From assembly GCA_958428235.1 (NCBI GenBank), contig CAUAFG010000012.1, positions 1-64,000 on the forward strand: a stretch of DNA of 64,000 nucleotides, in the 5' to 3' direction. Within the stretch, counting starts at the first letter, position 1. The number at the start of each line of letters is the position of its first letter. Position numbers and translations under genes: made by a program. The DNA is from Faeciplasma sp900553675 (GTDB lineage: Bacteria; Bacillota; Clostridia; Oscillospirales; Ruminococcaceae). Below the pieces are notes generated by a model, which saw nothing but the letters and a program-made list of their open reading frames with translations, had not been told where the DNA came from and did no database searches. Below, piece by piece: positions 48,684-57,983 of this stretch.

Positions 48684-49583
48684 ATGAACAATACCATTGG
48701 CTCAAATTACAAAGCGGCTACGCAGATACTCAAGGACAAAAAATGGACACTCTGCGGACTTATTCTTTTGGAAACTGTTTTCTCAATCCTTGCGGAAATC
48801 TTCGGAATTCTGCCGATAATCAGCCTGCCGATCTGCTTTGCAATATCGGTATCGTCGGCTGCCATCTGCCTTAAGGGCGTTAGAGGCGAAAACGTTGATT
48901 CCAAAAACCTGTTCGACGGCTTTAAAAACTTCAAGCACAACGCAGGCGGCATGGCATGGATGTCGCTGTGGGTTTACATCTGGGTAATAGTTCCTGCAAT
49001 TGTTTTGATTAATATAGTACTGTCAAGCGTGGGCGATGTCATAACGGCTTATATGTCATACGGCATGGGCAGATATTACGGTGGCAGTGCTTTGTCTGCG
49101 GGCAGCATTGTTATGATCTGCATAGCGGTTATAGCTTTACTGGTCGGACTTGTTATGATGATAATCAAGTCGTTTACCTATTGCTTCACTCCTTACATAC
49201 TTATGGAAAAGCCCGAAATCCACGCAATGGACGCTATAAAGGAATCCAAAAAGCTTACCATGGGCATAAGAGGAAAAATCTTCTGGGCTTACGTTATTCC
49301 GGTGGTTATACTTATAGTTATCGATATAGTTCTTGCCGTTTTTGCAATGATTCCCTTTATCGGTGTGCTGTTTGATATAATTCTTACGGTTGTAAATCTT
49401 TTATCGTCGGTTGTTCTGAGCGTATTCTTAAGCCTTGTACTTGCAAGCTTTTACAACAAGGCAACCGCTCCGGAGGCTAAGGAGGTTGTCCCTGCGGCAC
49501 CGGTTATTGAAAATCCCGCACCCGCTCCTGCACCGACTCCCGCTCCTGCACCTGCGGCAGACGAGACTCCTAAAGCGGAGTAA
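48684..49583 (+). CDS. DUF975-like multi-pass membrane protein with Pro/Ala tail
   Basis: A 299-residue protein with about six helices. YILMEKPEIHAMDAIKESKK followed by LTMGIRGKIFWAYV matches the conserved central element of DUF975-type Firmicutes membrane proteins (a helix preceding a membrane stretch). The last ~40 residues are a low-complexity Pro/Ala/Glu tail (APAPAPTPAPAPAAD). The function is unknown. CAGGGGGAAAA precedes the ATG. Confidence 0.78.
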   Translation: MNNTIGSNYKAATQILKDKKWTLCGLILLETVFSILAEIFGILPIISLPICFAISVSSAAICLKGVRGENVDSKNLFDGFKNFKHNAGGMAWMSLWVYIWVIVPAIVLINIVLSSVGDVITAYMSYGMGRYYGGSALSAGSIVMICIAVIALLVGLVMMIIKSFTYCFTPYILMEKPEIHAMDAIKESKKLTMGIRGKIFWAYVIPVVILIVIDIVLAVFAMIPFIGVLFDIILTVVNLLSSVVLSVFLSLVLASFYNKATAPEAKEVVPAAPVIENPAPAPAPTPAPAPAADETPKAE

Positions 49584-49601
49584 TTTAACTGATAAACACT
49601 T

Positions 49602-49636
49602 AGCTGTGAGGGTTAATACCCTTGCAGCTTTTGTTT
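49602..49636 (+). terminator. Terminator after the membrane protein gene
   Basis: A 12-bp stem (49602-49613 with 49618-49629), core AGCTGTGAGGGT/ACCCTTGCAGCT with G-T pairs, a 4-nt TAAT loop, tail TTTGTTTTG. Confidence 0.82.
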
Positions 49637-49662
49637 TGTCCTGATGATTTATAATATTGTCC

Positions 49663-49691
49663 TTGCAACAACAGGAAAAATAAGCTATAAT
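49663..49691 (+). promoter_or_regulatory. Promoter for the GH115 gene
   Basis: TTGCAA (49663-49668), a 17-bp spacer and TATAAT (49686-49691). Confidence 0.75.
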
Positions 49692-49725
49692 TATAATGAT
49701 AATTTTTACGTGAGGAGCATTATAT

Positions 49726-52700
49726 ATGAAAAAGCTTTTATCAGCGGTGTTGATCGTCCTGCTGACGGTGACAATGGCACTCCCTGCCTTTGCAACCGAA
49801 AACGACGGTTTAAAGCTCGAGCTTGTCTCGGACAAGGAAAGCTACAGCTCGGAGGACGAAATAGTCTTATCCCTTTCCGCTCAGAACGACTCGGGGCTTG
49901 ACATTAAGGACATAACCCTCAAGCACATCGCGCCGGAGGGGTATGAAGCCCCGCAGGATTCGGAACTGTCGGGATATTTAGCCTCCGGAAACCGAATGAG
50001 CCTAAAGGCTGTATACGGCGGTAAAGGCTCGGCAGCGGGCGGAAACATTTTAATGATAATCGGCATAGCTGCGGCGGTTGTTGCTGTCGCCGTGATTGCC
50101 GTTATTATAGCAAAAGGCAAAAAAGGCAAAAATGCAGCGGCAATGACGGTCTGCATGGCGTTGCTCGGCTCGGTGGCAGCTTCTGCCGTGCCGATAAACG
50201 CCGCAGGCAATACTCAAACGCAGGAGCTGAGCTGCAATGTAAGCGTCGACGGAAAAGACGTAATATTCAAAGCGGAGGTAACATATATGAAGCCTTTGGA
50301 CAATTCAGCCAAGGTAACCTTGGCAAACAGTACGGGAGCGGCGCCGGTATATATCGACCCGAAAAGCTCGGCTTACGACGGTTTATCCCTGATAGCCGAA
50401 GCGTATGCAGACGATATTGAGGCGCTCTGCGGGGTAAGACCCGAAATTGCGCAGACCGAGCCGACCTCGGGGACATACGTTATAGCGGGAGTAGTGGACG
50501 ACGAATTAATCGCTTCCATGAACCTAAACTGGAGCATTTCTCCCTCAAACGGCGACTTTAAGTCGGAGCAGTGGGAAAGGTATGAAATCAAGGTGGTTGA
50601 GGACGGCGGCAAGACCAAAATCGTCATAGCCGGAAGCGACAAGCGCGGTGCGATCTACGGTTTGTTCCACATCACTCAGGACATCTTCGGCGTAAGCCCG
50701 TGGATATGGTGGGCAGACATAAAGCCTGCGCACAAGGACGAGCTTGTATGCACGGCTGCGGAGCTTGAAACGGTCTCAAAGCGTCCGTCGGTAAACTTCC
50801 GCGGATTCTTTATGAACGACGAGAACCCCTGCTTAAACGGCTTTGCAGACAGTCACTTCGGCGGCTTGAACTATATGTTCTACGACGAGATATTCAAGCT
50901 GATTTTAAGACTTAAGGGCAACTATATGTGGCCGGCAATGTGGTCGAACAACTTCTCCAACGACGGTATGGAGGGCGTTAAGGGTGAATTTGCCGAGCTT
51001 GAAAAGCAGTATCACTACAAGCTGGGCGGACTTATGTATGTGGATCAGCCCGGCAACGAGGGCGCTTCAAACAACACTCCCAACACAAACATAAACGCCG
51101 AGCCGGATAAGGTTTTAGGTAAAGGCGAGTACCCGATGACCCTTGCAAACGCAGTTTTAGCCGACAGATACGGAGTTGTTGTGGGAGCCTCACACCACGA
51201 GCCTATGGCAAGAAGCGGCGGCGAGTGGGGCGGTCTTCAGGGCTACTGGGGCGGCAAAACCACCTATACCGACCCCGAAATCAAGTCGGCAGATGGTCAG
51301 AAGGTATGGAACTATCTTTTAAACCCCAACAACTTAGAATCCTTCTGGTCAGACGCTATTTACCGCAACGGCAGCTTTGACAATCTGTTCACCATTGGCA
51401 TGAGAGGTGAAAACGACTCTGCACTTATAGACGACACCGGAAGAACCCTCACCACCGAGGAAAATATAGATTTGCTTAAGGCGGTTTTAAGAACTCAGGA
51501 CAAGATTCTTAAAAACCATGGTCTGGGCGATACGCCTTCGCTGATAGCCGTATATAAAGAGGTTGAAAACTGCTGGTACGGCGGTTCGAGAAACGATCCC
51601 AAGGCAGCTAAGGGCAAGGGACTCAGGGACGACCCCGAGGTCACCGAGCTTTTGGGTGCGGACACCAACCGCATAGTAATGCTATGCGAGGACAACAACG
51701 GCTACCTTCGCACCATGCCCGAGCTTGACGAAAAGGATAAATTCAACTGGGGACTTTACTATCACTTCGACTATGTCGGAAGCCCCAAGACCTCGATGTG
51801 GATAAACACCATGCCGCTTCAGCGCACATGGGAGAATCTTACCACCGCCTATGAATACGGCGTTGACGACGCTTGGATTGTAAACGTCGGCGACCTGCGA
51901 CCCATGGAGCTTCCTCTGAGCTACTTCATGGATTTAGCCTACAATTTTGAAAAGTACGGCACATCCAACCCCAACAACGTTTATGAATACACCGAAAAGT
52001 GGGTTAAAGAGCAGTTTGCATCCGAACCCGATATCACCGAAGAGGATATCAATACAATCACATCCCTGCTTTACGACTACACCTGGCTTAACGGCAACTG
52101 TAAGCCCGAAACCCTTAAAGAAGGCGGAGACACCTCCTACAGCATCCTGCACTATAACGACGCCGCTTCAAGGCTTGCGCTTATTGACAGCATAATCGAG
52201 CGGGCGGACGGAATCCTTGATAAGCTCAGTGAGAGCAGTCCGGCTTACACTCCTTATTATCAGCTGGTATACTATCCGGCAGTTGCTTCTGCAAACGTTG
52301 TCAGAATTCAGATAATGTACGGTATCAACAACCTTTACGCTCAGAGAAGGTCTACCCTTGCAAACACCTATTACGACCTTGTAAATAAGTATCTTAAGTA
52401 CGACGAGGAGCTTACCGAAAAGTACATGACCCTCGGCGAAGACCTGAACGGTCTTAACAAGTGGTACGGCATGATAATCACCTCACCCGACTACTGCAAG
52501 CAGTATAAAGACCCTGTTCTGGGCAACGTCACCGCCAAGGCGCACATGAATTATTCCAGCTGGAACGGTGAATCCGCGGTTAAAATCACTCCCCAGAAGG
52601 TGGAAGCCGAGCAGGGCGCGCAGATGATAGTGGACATCCCGACCGAAAAGCGCGCATACAAGGCAGGAACCGCCACTCTCCCCGATTTTGAGTCCACCCA

Positions 52701-53553
52701 GAAGCAGGCGGTGGTTGTAAACCTGACCAACGGCGGCAATGAAGCGGTTGATTACAGCATAACCAACAACGACGATTTCATCATCATCGAGGGCGAGACA
52801 AGCGGCTCTTACCTTGTTTCCAAGAGCTTTACCGTCAAGGTCGACTGGTCTAAGGTATCGAGCGACAAGAGCGGCAAGATAACCGTAACCGGCGGCGACA
52901 GAACGGTTGATATCGCGGTAAATGCCAAGGCTGTAGACACCTCCAAGGCGAAGCTTACAAAGACCCACTTTATGTCGGACGGCTTAATATCCATCAAGGC
53001 GGACGATTACGCCGACAAGGGTGCTAAAAACGGCATAAGCTGGACTGTTCTTGAAGGCTACGGAAAGTCCAAGACCTCGGTCAAGATGCTTGAAACCCAC
53101 ACCAAGGCGTTCAAGGCGGGTGAGGGACCGTGGATAGAGTATAACTTCTATATCCCGCAGGACGGCGACTACAAGCTTACGGTCTACGCCGGTCAGGGCA
53201 ACAATGTATCCTTCGACGAAGGAACTCACCTCAACGCAGGAATACAGCTTGACGGCGGAGATATAAACGCGCTCAACATTCAGGGCGAGGGCTATGTTTC
53301 CGGCGTAAGCGGCGGATGGTATGCAGCCATCGAGCAGGGCGGAAGAAGATGCGAAACCGCTCTGACGCTGACCAAGGGCGAGCACACCTTAAGAATTTGG
53401 GGCATGGATCAAAATCTGGTATTGCAGAAGTTTGTTATCATGCCGGCGGAGGAAAACTTAAAGCCTTCGCTTATCGGCCCCGAGCCGACCTATAATACCT
53501 CGATGGGAGAGGTCGAGCAGAAGCAGGCACTTGCGCTTATTGTAAATGATTAA
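49726..53553 (+). CDS. Membrane-anchored GH115 xylan alpha-1,2-glucuronidase
   Basis: A 1275-residue protein. Signal peptide (~1-23), a small outside domain (~24-105), a strong helix (~106-128: GIAAAVVAVAVIAVIIA), a basic loop KGKKGKN, a second hydrophobic stretch (~136-158), then the catalytic GH115 region (~190-930) and a C-terminal carbohydrate-binding-like domain (~1080-1265). GH115 marks: FRGFFMNDENPCLNGFA, LRLKGNYMWPAMWSNNF, GVVVGASHHEPMARSGGEW and TIGMRGENDSALID. GH115 enzymes remove glucuronic acid from internal xylose residues of xylan, complementing GH67. The two helices would put the catalytic part outside, tethered to the membrane. GTGAGGAG precedes the ATG. Confidence 0.9.
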   Translation: MKKLLSAVLIVLLTVTMALPAFATENDGLKLELVSDKESYSSEDEIVLSLSAQNDSGLDIKDITLKHIAPEGYEAPQDSELSGYLASGNRMSLKAVYGGKGSAAGGNILMIIGIAAAVVAVAVIAVIIAKGKKGKNAAAMTVCMALLGSVAASAVPINAAGNTQTQELSCNVSVDGKDVIFKAEVTYMKPLDNSAKVTLANSTGAAPVYIDPKSSAYDGLSLIAEAYADDIEALCGVRPEIAQTEPTSGTYVIAGVVDDELIASMNLNWSISPSNGDFKSEQWERYEIKVVEDGGKTKIVIAGSDKRGAIYGLFHITQDIFGVSPWIWWADIKPAHKDELVCTAAELETVSKRPSVNFRGFFMNDENPCLNGFADSHFGGLNYMFYDEIFKLILRLKGNYMWPAMWSNNFSNDGMEGVKGEFAELEKQYHYKLGGLMYVDQPGNEGASNNTPNTNINAEPDKVLGKGEYPMTLANAVLADRYGVVVGASHHEPMARSGGEWGGLQGYWGGKTTYTDPEIKSADGQKVWNYLLNPNNLESFWSDAIYRNGSFDNLFTIGMRGENDSALIDDTGRTLTTEENIDLLKAVLRTQDKILKNHGLGDTPSLIAVYKEVENCWYGGSRNDPKAAKGKGLRDDPEVTELLGADTNRIVMLCEDNNGYLRTMPELDEKDKFNWGLYYHFDYVGSPKTSMWINTMPLQRTWENLTTAYEYGVDDAWIVNVGDLRPMELPLSYFMDLAYNFEKYGTSNPNNVYEYTEKWVKEQFASEPDITEEDINTITSLLYDYTWLNGNCKPETLKEGGDTSYSILHYNDAASRLALIDSIIERADGILDKLSESSPAYTPYYQLVYYPAVASANVVRIQIMYGINNLYAQRRSTLANTYYDLVNKYLKYDEELTEKYMTLGEDLNGLNKWYGMIITSPDYCKQYKDPVLGNVTAKAHMNYSSWNGESAVKITPQKVEAEQGAQMIVDIPTEKRAYKAGTATLPDFESTQKQAVVVNLTNGGNEAVDYSITNNDDFIIIEGETSGSYLVSKSFTVKVDWSKVSSDKSGKITVTGGDRTVDIAVNAKAVDTSKAKLTKTHFMSDGLISIKADDYADKGAKNGISWTVLEGYGKSKTSVKMLETHTKAFKAGEGPWIEYNFYIPQDGDYKLTVYAGQGNNVSFDEGTHLNAGIQLDGGDINALNIQGEGYVSGVSGGWYAAIEQGGRRCETALTLTKGEHTLRIWGMDQNLVLQKFVIMPAEENLKPSLIGPEPTYNTSMGEVEQKQALALIVND

Positions 53554-53559
53554 TTGAAA

Positions 53560-53600
53560 TATCAGGAAGGCAAATTTGCCTTCCTGATTGACTTTTTCGC
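53560..53600 (+). terminator. Terminator after the GH115 gene
   Basis: A 28-nt perfect palindrome (53561-53588; half ATCAGGAAGGCAAA), followed by TGACTTTTTC. Its last bases overlap the next promoter's -35. Confidence 0.82.
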
Positions 53601-53616
53601 ACAAAGCCGCTATAAT
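53588..53616 (+). promoter_or_regulatory. Promoter for the amidohydrolase gene
   Basis: TTGACT (53588-53593), a 17-bp spacer and TATAAT (53611-53616). Confidence 0.82.
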
Positions 53617-53661
53617 ATGACTGTTTGATTACTGACATTAATGAAAGGACTTGCAGCATAT

Positions 53662-54462
53662 ATGCGAAAAATAGTAGACTGCCACTGCCATGTTTATCCC
53701 GATAAAATCGCCGCAAAGGCTTCGGAAAGCATAGGCAGATTCTATTCCGCCCCCATGCGCTACGACGGCAGGGTGGAAACGGTTAAGGAGCTTATAAAAA
53801 AATCGGGACTTACAAAATGCATAATCTTTTCGGTGGCGACAAAGCCCTCGCAGACCCGCTCTATAAACGAATTTATTGCGGGAACGGTTGCCGCAGATCC
53901 AGACATTTTCACGGGCTTGGGAACGGTTCACCCCGACAGCGAGGACATCAGGGGGGATATCGATCATCTTGTGTCGCTGGGACTTAAGGGCGTAAAGCTC
54001 CACGCCGATATCCAGCAGTTCAAGACGGACGATTACCGCTGCCTTAAGATATACGACATCTGCGAGAAAAAGGGGCTGCCCGTGCTTATGCACTGCGGCG
54101 ACAATCGGTTCGACTTTTCAAACCCCAACCGCATAAAGCCGATTTTGGATATCTATAAGAATCTTACAGTTATCGGCGCACATCTGGGCGGCTATACCGT
54201 TTGGGAGGACGCACGGCGTGAGCTGAGCGGCTATGATAATTTCTATGTCGACTGCTCTTCAAGCCTGTTTGCATTTTCACCCGAAGAGGGCAAGGCGCTT
54301 ATCGAGGCTTACGGCGCGGATAAGGTGCTTTTCGGCACCGATTTTCCCATGTGGGACCCGTCGGACGAGCTTGAGCGGCTGTATGCGTTGGGACTTGGTG
54401 AGGACGAGCTTGACAATATCCTATACAAAAACGCCAACCGGATTTTTGATTTGGGACTATAG
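53662..54462 (+). CDS. Amidohydrolase-2 family metal-dependent hydrolase/decarboxylase
   Basis: A 266-residue TIM-barrel protein of the Amidohydro_2 family. The metal site starts with VDCHCHVYPDK (HxH), then LKGVKLHAD, PVLMHCGDN (His), TVIGAHLGG (His) and VLFGTDFPMWDP (Asp). Members hydrolyse or decarboxylate small aromatic and carboxylic compounds; the substrate is unknown. AAAGGA (53644-53649) favours the ATG at 53662 over the in-frame ATG at 53641. Confidence 0.88.
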   Translation: MRKIVDCHCHVYPDKIAAKASESIGRFYSAPMRYDGRVETVKELIKKSGLTKCIIFSVATKPSQTRSINEFIAGTVAADPDIFTGLGTVHPDSEDIRGDIDHLVSLGLKGVKLHADIQQFKTDDYRCLKIYDICEKKGLPVLMHCGDNRFDFSNPNRIKPILDIYKNLTVIGAHLGGYTVWEDARRELSGYDNFYVDCSSSLFAFSPEEGKALIEAYGADKVLFGTDFPMWDPSDELERLYALGLGEDELDNILYKNANRIFDLGL

Positions 54463-54518
54463 TCAATATCAACAGGAATACGGCAAGAACTGCGGTAAAA
54501 TTTATCTGAAATATCATG

Positions 54519-54547
54519 TTGACTTCGCAGATTTAAAGTGATATAAT
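54519..54547 (+). promoter_or_regulatory. Promoter for the T-box transcript
   Basis: TTGACT (54519-54524), a 17-bp spacer and TATAAT (54542-54547). Confidence 0.82.
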
Positions 54548-54552
54548 CTATT

Positions 54553-54860
54553 CAACAAATGCGATGACGAAGACGGAAATTCCAATTGACATCTTTCAGC
54601 GAGCCGGGCATGGTGGAAGCCGGCAGATATCGGGATGCTCCCATCACTTCCGAGCAGAAGGTCCGATAGCTTTATTATAAAGATAAAAGCGGGTAGGCGC
54701 CTTACGTGATGCTGCGTTAATGTAAAGGGCTTGTCAGAGCCTGAAAGCGGCTGAATATGTGCTGTCCATTATGGGATGGTGTCGGTTCGGCAATTTGAGT
54801 GGTACCGCGGGTTGAAGTAATTTCGCTCGTCTCAAAGAAATTTGAGGCGGGCTTTTTTGT
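54553..54860 (+). promoter_or_regulatory. T-box leader, probable isoleucine (AUC) specifier
   Basis: A full tRNA-sensing T-box. Stem I lies between CGGAA (~54574) and TTCCG (54648-54652), with AGCGAGCCGG and GGTGGAAGCCGGC forming the distal loops. ATC at 54643-54645 followed by ACTTCC has the normal specifier layout (NNC-A-CTY). The T-box sequence TGGTACCGCGG (54800-54810), which pairs with the free tRNA acceptor end, lies before the terminator: stem 54825-54836 with 54841-54852, GAAA loop, then TTTTTT. Uncharged tRNA should turn the downstream gene on. The amino acid call rests on reading the specifier by eye; the T-box itself is certain. Confidence 0.93.
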
Positions 54861-54889
54861 CGCCTCACAAGCTGAAAGGAGAAAATATA

Positions 54890-57160
54890 ATGACCGAAAA
54901 TTCACAGACAAGACTGCTTGATATCGCCGCGCGTATAAAGGAAATGCGCGAGATAATGGGCTGGAGCACCAAGGAAATGGCTGACAAAACCGAAGTCAGC
55001 GAAGCGGAATACATAACCTACGAGGCGGCAGAAGCCGACCTTCCGTTTACCTTTATCCACAAGTGCGCACTGGCTTTTGATATCGACCTTACAGACCTTT
55101 TGGAGGGCAACAACGCCGCCCGCCTTTCATCCTACACGGTTACAAGAAAGGGAATGGGTCAGAAAACAGCCAAGGAGCAGGGTATAGATATTTCCAACCT
55201 GGCGCCCATGTTCCGCAACAAAATCGCCGAGCCTTACTGGGTTAAATACGAATACTCCGCAGCTCAGCAGAATCAGCCTATTCATCTTACCAACCACAGC
55301 GGACAGGAATTCGACCTTGTCATCAAGGGAAGCTTAAAGGTTCAGGTAGGTCCTCATATAGAGATTCTGCACGAGGGCGACAGCATCTATTACAACTCCT
55401 CAACCCCTCACGGTATGATAGCCGTTGACGGCGCCGACTGCACCTTTTTGGCAGTTGTTCTTCCCGGAGAGGACGTTAAGGAGGAAACCGTCCGCCGGAA
55501 CGTTATTCAGGCGGGCAAGTCTGAAAAGCTTATCTGCGAGCAGAAGTTTGTTGACTGCATTGAGGACGAGTACGGCAGATTAAAGGATATCAAGTTCAAG
55601 AACCTTGAAACCTTCAACTTCGGCTTTGATATCGTGGATGAAATTGCGAATAGATACCCCGACAAGCTTGCAATGCTCCATGTCGACAAGCACCATGTTG
55701 AAAGAAGCTTTACCTTTAAGGACATTAAGCGCGCTTCCAACCAGACCGCAAACTATTTCCGCTCGCTGGGAATAAAGAAGGGCGACAGGGTAATGCTTGT
55801 TCTTAAGAGGCATTATCAGTTCTGGTACTGCATGGTTGCGCTTCACAAGCTGGGAGCTATTGCAATTCCCGCGACCAATCAGCTTAAAGAACACGATTTC
55901 AGCTATCGCTACAACGCTGCGGGAGTGTCGGCAATCGTCTGCACTGCCGACGGCGACACTGCGGATATCGCAATGCGTGCCGCAAAGGACTGTCCCAGCG
56001 TTAAGACCTTTATAATGGTAAACGGCGTGCGCGAGGGCTGGCACGACTTTAACAACGAATACTGCCTGTTCACCGGCAGATTCGACCGCCCCGAGGACTG
56101 CTCCTGCGGGGACGATACTGCGCTGATGTTCTTCACCTCCGGCACGACAGGCAACCCCAAGATGGCAGCCCACAAGCACACCTACGGTTTGGGTCACTTT
56201 GTAACCGCGAAGTATTGGCACTGCTGCCAAAGGGATGGACTTCACCTTACCATCTCGGACACCGGCTGGGGCAAATCGCTTTGGGGCAAGCTTTACGGTC
56301 AGTGGATGTGCGAGGGCGCGGTGTTTGTCTACGACTTTGACAAGTTCGACGCCAACGACATCCTGCCGATGTTTGCTAAATACCAGATAACTACCTTCTG
56401 CGCTCCCCCGACAATGCTGCGAATGATGATAAAGGAGGATCTTTCAAGGTTCGACCTTTCATCAATCAGGCATATGACCACCGCCGGAGAAGCGCTTAAC
56501 CCCGAGGTTTCAAAGAAATTCAAGGAATACACCGGTCTTGAGATAATGGAGGGCTTCGGTCAGACCGAGACTACACTTATTATAGGCAACCTGTTCGGAA
56601 CGGTGCCTAAGCTTGGCTCTATGGGCAAGCCCAGCCCGCAGTTCGATGTTGATATCGTCGATCCGGACGGCAACCCATGCGCAGCCGGCGAGGTCGGAGA
56701 AATCGTTATCAGAACCGACAAGGGCTCGCCCTGCGGATTATACAAGGGCTATTATCAGGACCCCGAAAAGACCGAGGACGTTTGGCACGACGGTATGTAT
56801 CACACCTGCGACACCGCATGGCGTGATGAAGACGGCTACTTCTTCTATGTTTCCAGAATCGACGACGTTATCAAGTCTTCGGGCTACCGCATAGGTCCGT
56901 TTGAGATTGAAAGCGTGCTGATGGAGCTGCCCTACGTTTTAGAGTGCGGAGTTTCGGGCGCACCCGACGAGATAAGAGGTCAAGTTGTCAAGGCAAGCAT
57001 AGTTCTTACAAGGGGAACAGTCCCCTCCGACGAGCTTAAAAAGGAGATTCAGCAGTATGTAAAGAGCCACACCGCTCCTTATAAGTACCCCAGAATCATC
57101 GAGTTCAAGGATGAGCTTCCAAAGACGATAAGCGGCAAAATCCAGCGCAATAAGCTCTGA
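54890..57160 (+). CDS. XRE-cupin-acyl-CoA synthetase fusion
   Basis: A 756-residue protein in one frame. Residues ~8-70 are an XRE HTH (DIAARIKEMREIMGWSTKEM...), ~110-190 a cupin (HLTNHSGQEFDLVIKGSLKV, then YYNSSTPHGMIAV), and ~220-756 an AMP-forming acyl-CoA synthetase. Synthetase motifs: FFTSGTTGNPKMAAH (adenylate P-loop, ~414), EGFGQTETT, YHTCDTAWRDEDGYF, SGYRIGPFEIES and the C-terminal catalytic lysine in KTISGKIQRNKL. It resembles medium/short-chain acyl-CoA synthetases. XRE-cupin is normally a free regulator, so the enzyme may regulate its own gene or be controlled by ligand. Under T-box control, upstream of ferredoxin oxidoreductase and transaminase genes, it probably activates a branched short-chain acid. 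AAGGAGA supports the ATG. Confidence 0.9.
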   Translation: MTENSQTRLLDIAARIKEMREIMGWSTKEMADKTEVSEAEYITYEAAEADLPFTFIHKCALAFDIDLTDLLEGNNAARLSSYTVTRKGMGQKTAKEQGIDISNLAPMFRNKIAEPYWVKYEYSAAQQNQPIHLTNHSGQEFDLVIKGSLKVQVGPHIEILHEGDSIYYNSSTPHGMIAVDGADCTFLAVVLPGEDVKEETVRRNVIQAGKSEKLICEQKFVDCIEDEYGRLKDIKFKNLETFNFGFDIVDEIANRYPDKLAMLHVDKHHVERSFTFKDIKRASNQTANYFRSLGIKKGDRVMLVLKRHYQFWYCMVALHKLGAIAIPATNQLKEHDFSYRYNAAGVSAIVCTADGDTADIAMRAAKDCPSVKTFIMVNGVREGWHDFNNEYCLFTGRFDRPEDCSCGDDTALMFFTSGTTGNPKMAAHKHTYGLGHFVTAKYWHCCQRDGLHLTISDTGWGKSLWGKLYGQWMCEGAVFVYDFDKFDANDILPMFAKYQITTFCAPPTMLRMMIKEDLSRFDLSSIRHMTTAGEALNPEVSKKFKEYTGLEIMEGFGQTETTLIIGNLFGTVPKLGSMGKPSPQFDVDIVDPDGNPCAAGEVGEIVIRTDKGSPCGLYKGYYQDPEKTEDVWHDGMYHTCDTAWRDEDGYFFYVSRIDDVIKSSGYRIGPFEIESVLMELPYVLECGVSGAPDEIRGQVVKASIVLTRGTVPSDELKKEIQQYVKSHTAPYKYPRIIEFKDELPKTISGKIQRNKL

Positions 57161-57177
57161 TTTTGGGGATTATCCCG

Positions 57178-57220
57178 CAAAATCGCGGTATTTTGGCTTT
57201 TAAGTGCCGCGATTTTGTGT
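57178..57220 (+). terminator. Terminator after the synthetase gene
   Basis: CAAAATCGCGG (57178-57188) with CCGCGATTTTG (57207-57217), 18-nt loop, then TGTAGTT. It separates the T-box transcript from the oxidoreductase genes unless read through. Confidence 0.65.
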
Positions 57221-57230
57221 AGTTATACAG

Positions 57231-57259
57231 TTGATTTTATCGCATAAAAGAGTTAAAAT
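57231..57259 (+). promoter_or_regulatory. Promoter for the P-loop ATPase/oxidoreductase genes
   Basis: TTGATT (57231-57236), a 17-bp spacer, TAAAAT (57254-57259). Confidence 0.6.
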
Positions 57260-57300
57260 AGATGTATGTTAAAGCGCGGAAACGAAAAGGAGGCGGCGAT

Positions 57301-57966
57301 GTGATAAGAACCAAGCGTGTCACCCTGTTTGCCGGTCATTACGGCAGCGGAAAGACCAATATCGCGGTGAATTATGCGGAGTATCTGCACAAGTCCGGCT
57401 TTGAAGTAGTTATCGCCGACCTTGATATTGTAAACCCCTATTTTCGCACCAAGGACAGCGCAGAGCGGCTTGAAAACTCGGGAATAAGAATCATCTCTCC
57501 CGAATACGCCAATTCAAACGTTGACCTTCCCGCCCTGCCGAGCGAGCTTTACGGAGTTGTGGAAAACCGCTCCGCCCACGCCGTTTTAGACATCGGCGGC
57601 GACGACAGGGGAGCATATGCGTTGGGAAGATTTACGCCGTATATCTTAGAAGAAAACGACTACGAGATGATATTCGTTGCAAACTTCTGCCGTCCGCTTA
57701 CACAAACCCCCGAAGAAGCCTTAGAGGTCATGCGCGAGATTGAAGCTGCCGGTGGAATAGGGTTTACGGCAATCGTCAACAACACGAATTTAGGAAGAGA
57801 AACCACCCCAAAGGTTGTTTACAGCAGCGCTTCAAAGGCGCAGCGGCTTTCCGAGATTTCGGGGCTTCCGGTGTTGTTCACATCTGTGGAGGATAAAATC
57901 GCGGCGGAGTTTGATATGAATGATGTCTTCCCGCTGAAGCTACAGAAAAGGTATTATGATATTTAA
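57301..57966 (+). CDS. ParA/CobQ-type P-loop ATPase
   Basis: A 221-residue P-loop NTPase. VTLFAGHYGSGKTNIAVNYA holds the Walker A motif (GHYGSGKT), followed by VVIADLDIVNPYFRTKDSA, which resembles the switch region of Mrp/CooC/ParA ATPases, and AVLDIGGDDRGAYAL. Members mature metalloenzymes or partition DNA. Placed directly before a ferredoxin-dependent oxidoreductase it may serve its cofactor loading, which is inference. GTG at 57301 follows AAGGAGG; an in-frame ATG at 57262 is at the -10 and is rejected. Confidence 0.78.
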   Translation: MIRTKRVTLFAGHYGSGKTNIAVNYAEYLHKSGFEVVIADLDIVNPYFRTKDSAERLENSGIRIISPEYANSNVDLPALPSELYGVVENRSAHAVLDIGGDDRGAYALGRFTPYILEENDYEMIFVANFCRPLTQTPEEALEVMREIEAAGGIGFTAIVNNTNLGRETTPKVVYSSASKAQRLSEISGLPVLFTSVEDKIAAEFDMNDVFPLKLQKRYYDI

Positions 57967-57983
57967 ATAAAGGAGATAATCTA

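Noticed and set aside
57262..57300. Upstream ATG for the P-loop ATPase
   Set aside because: It lies 2 bp after the predicted -10, hence before transcription begins; AAGGAGG marks GTG at 57301.
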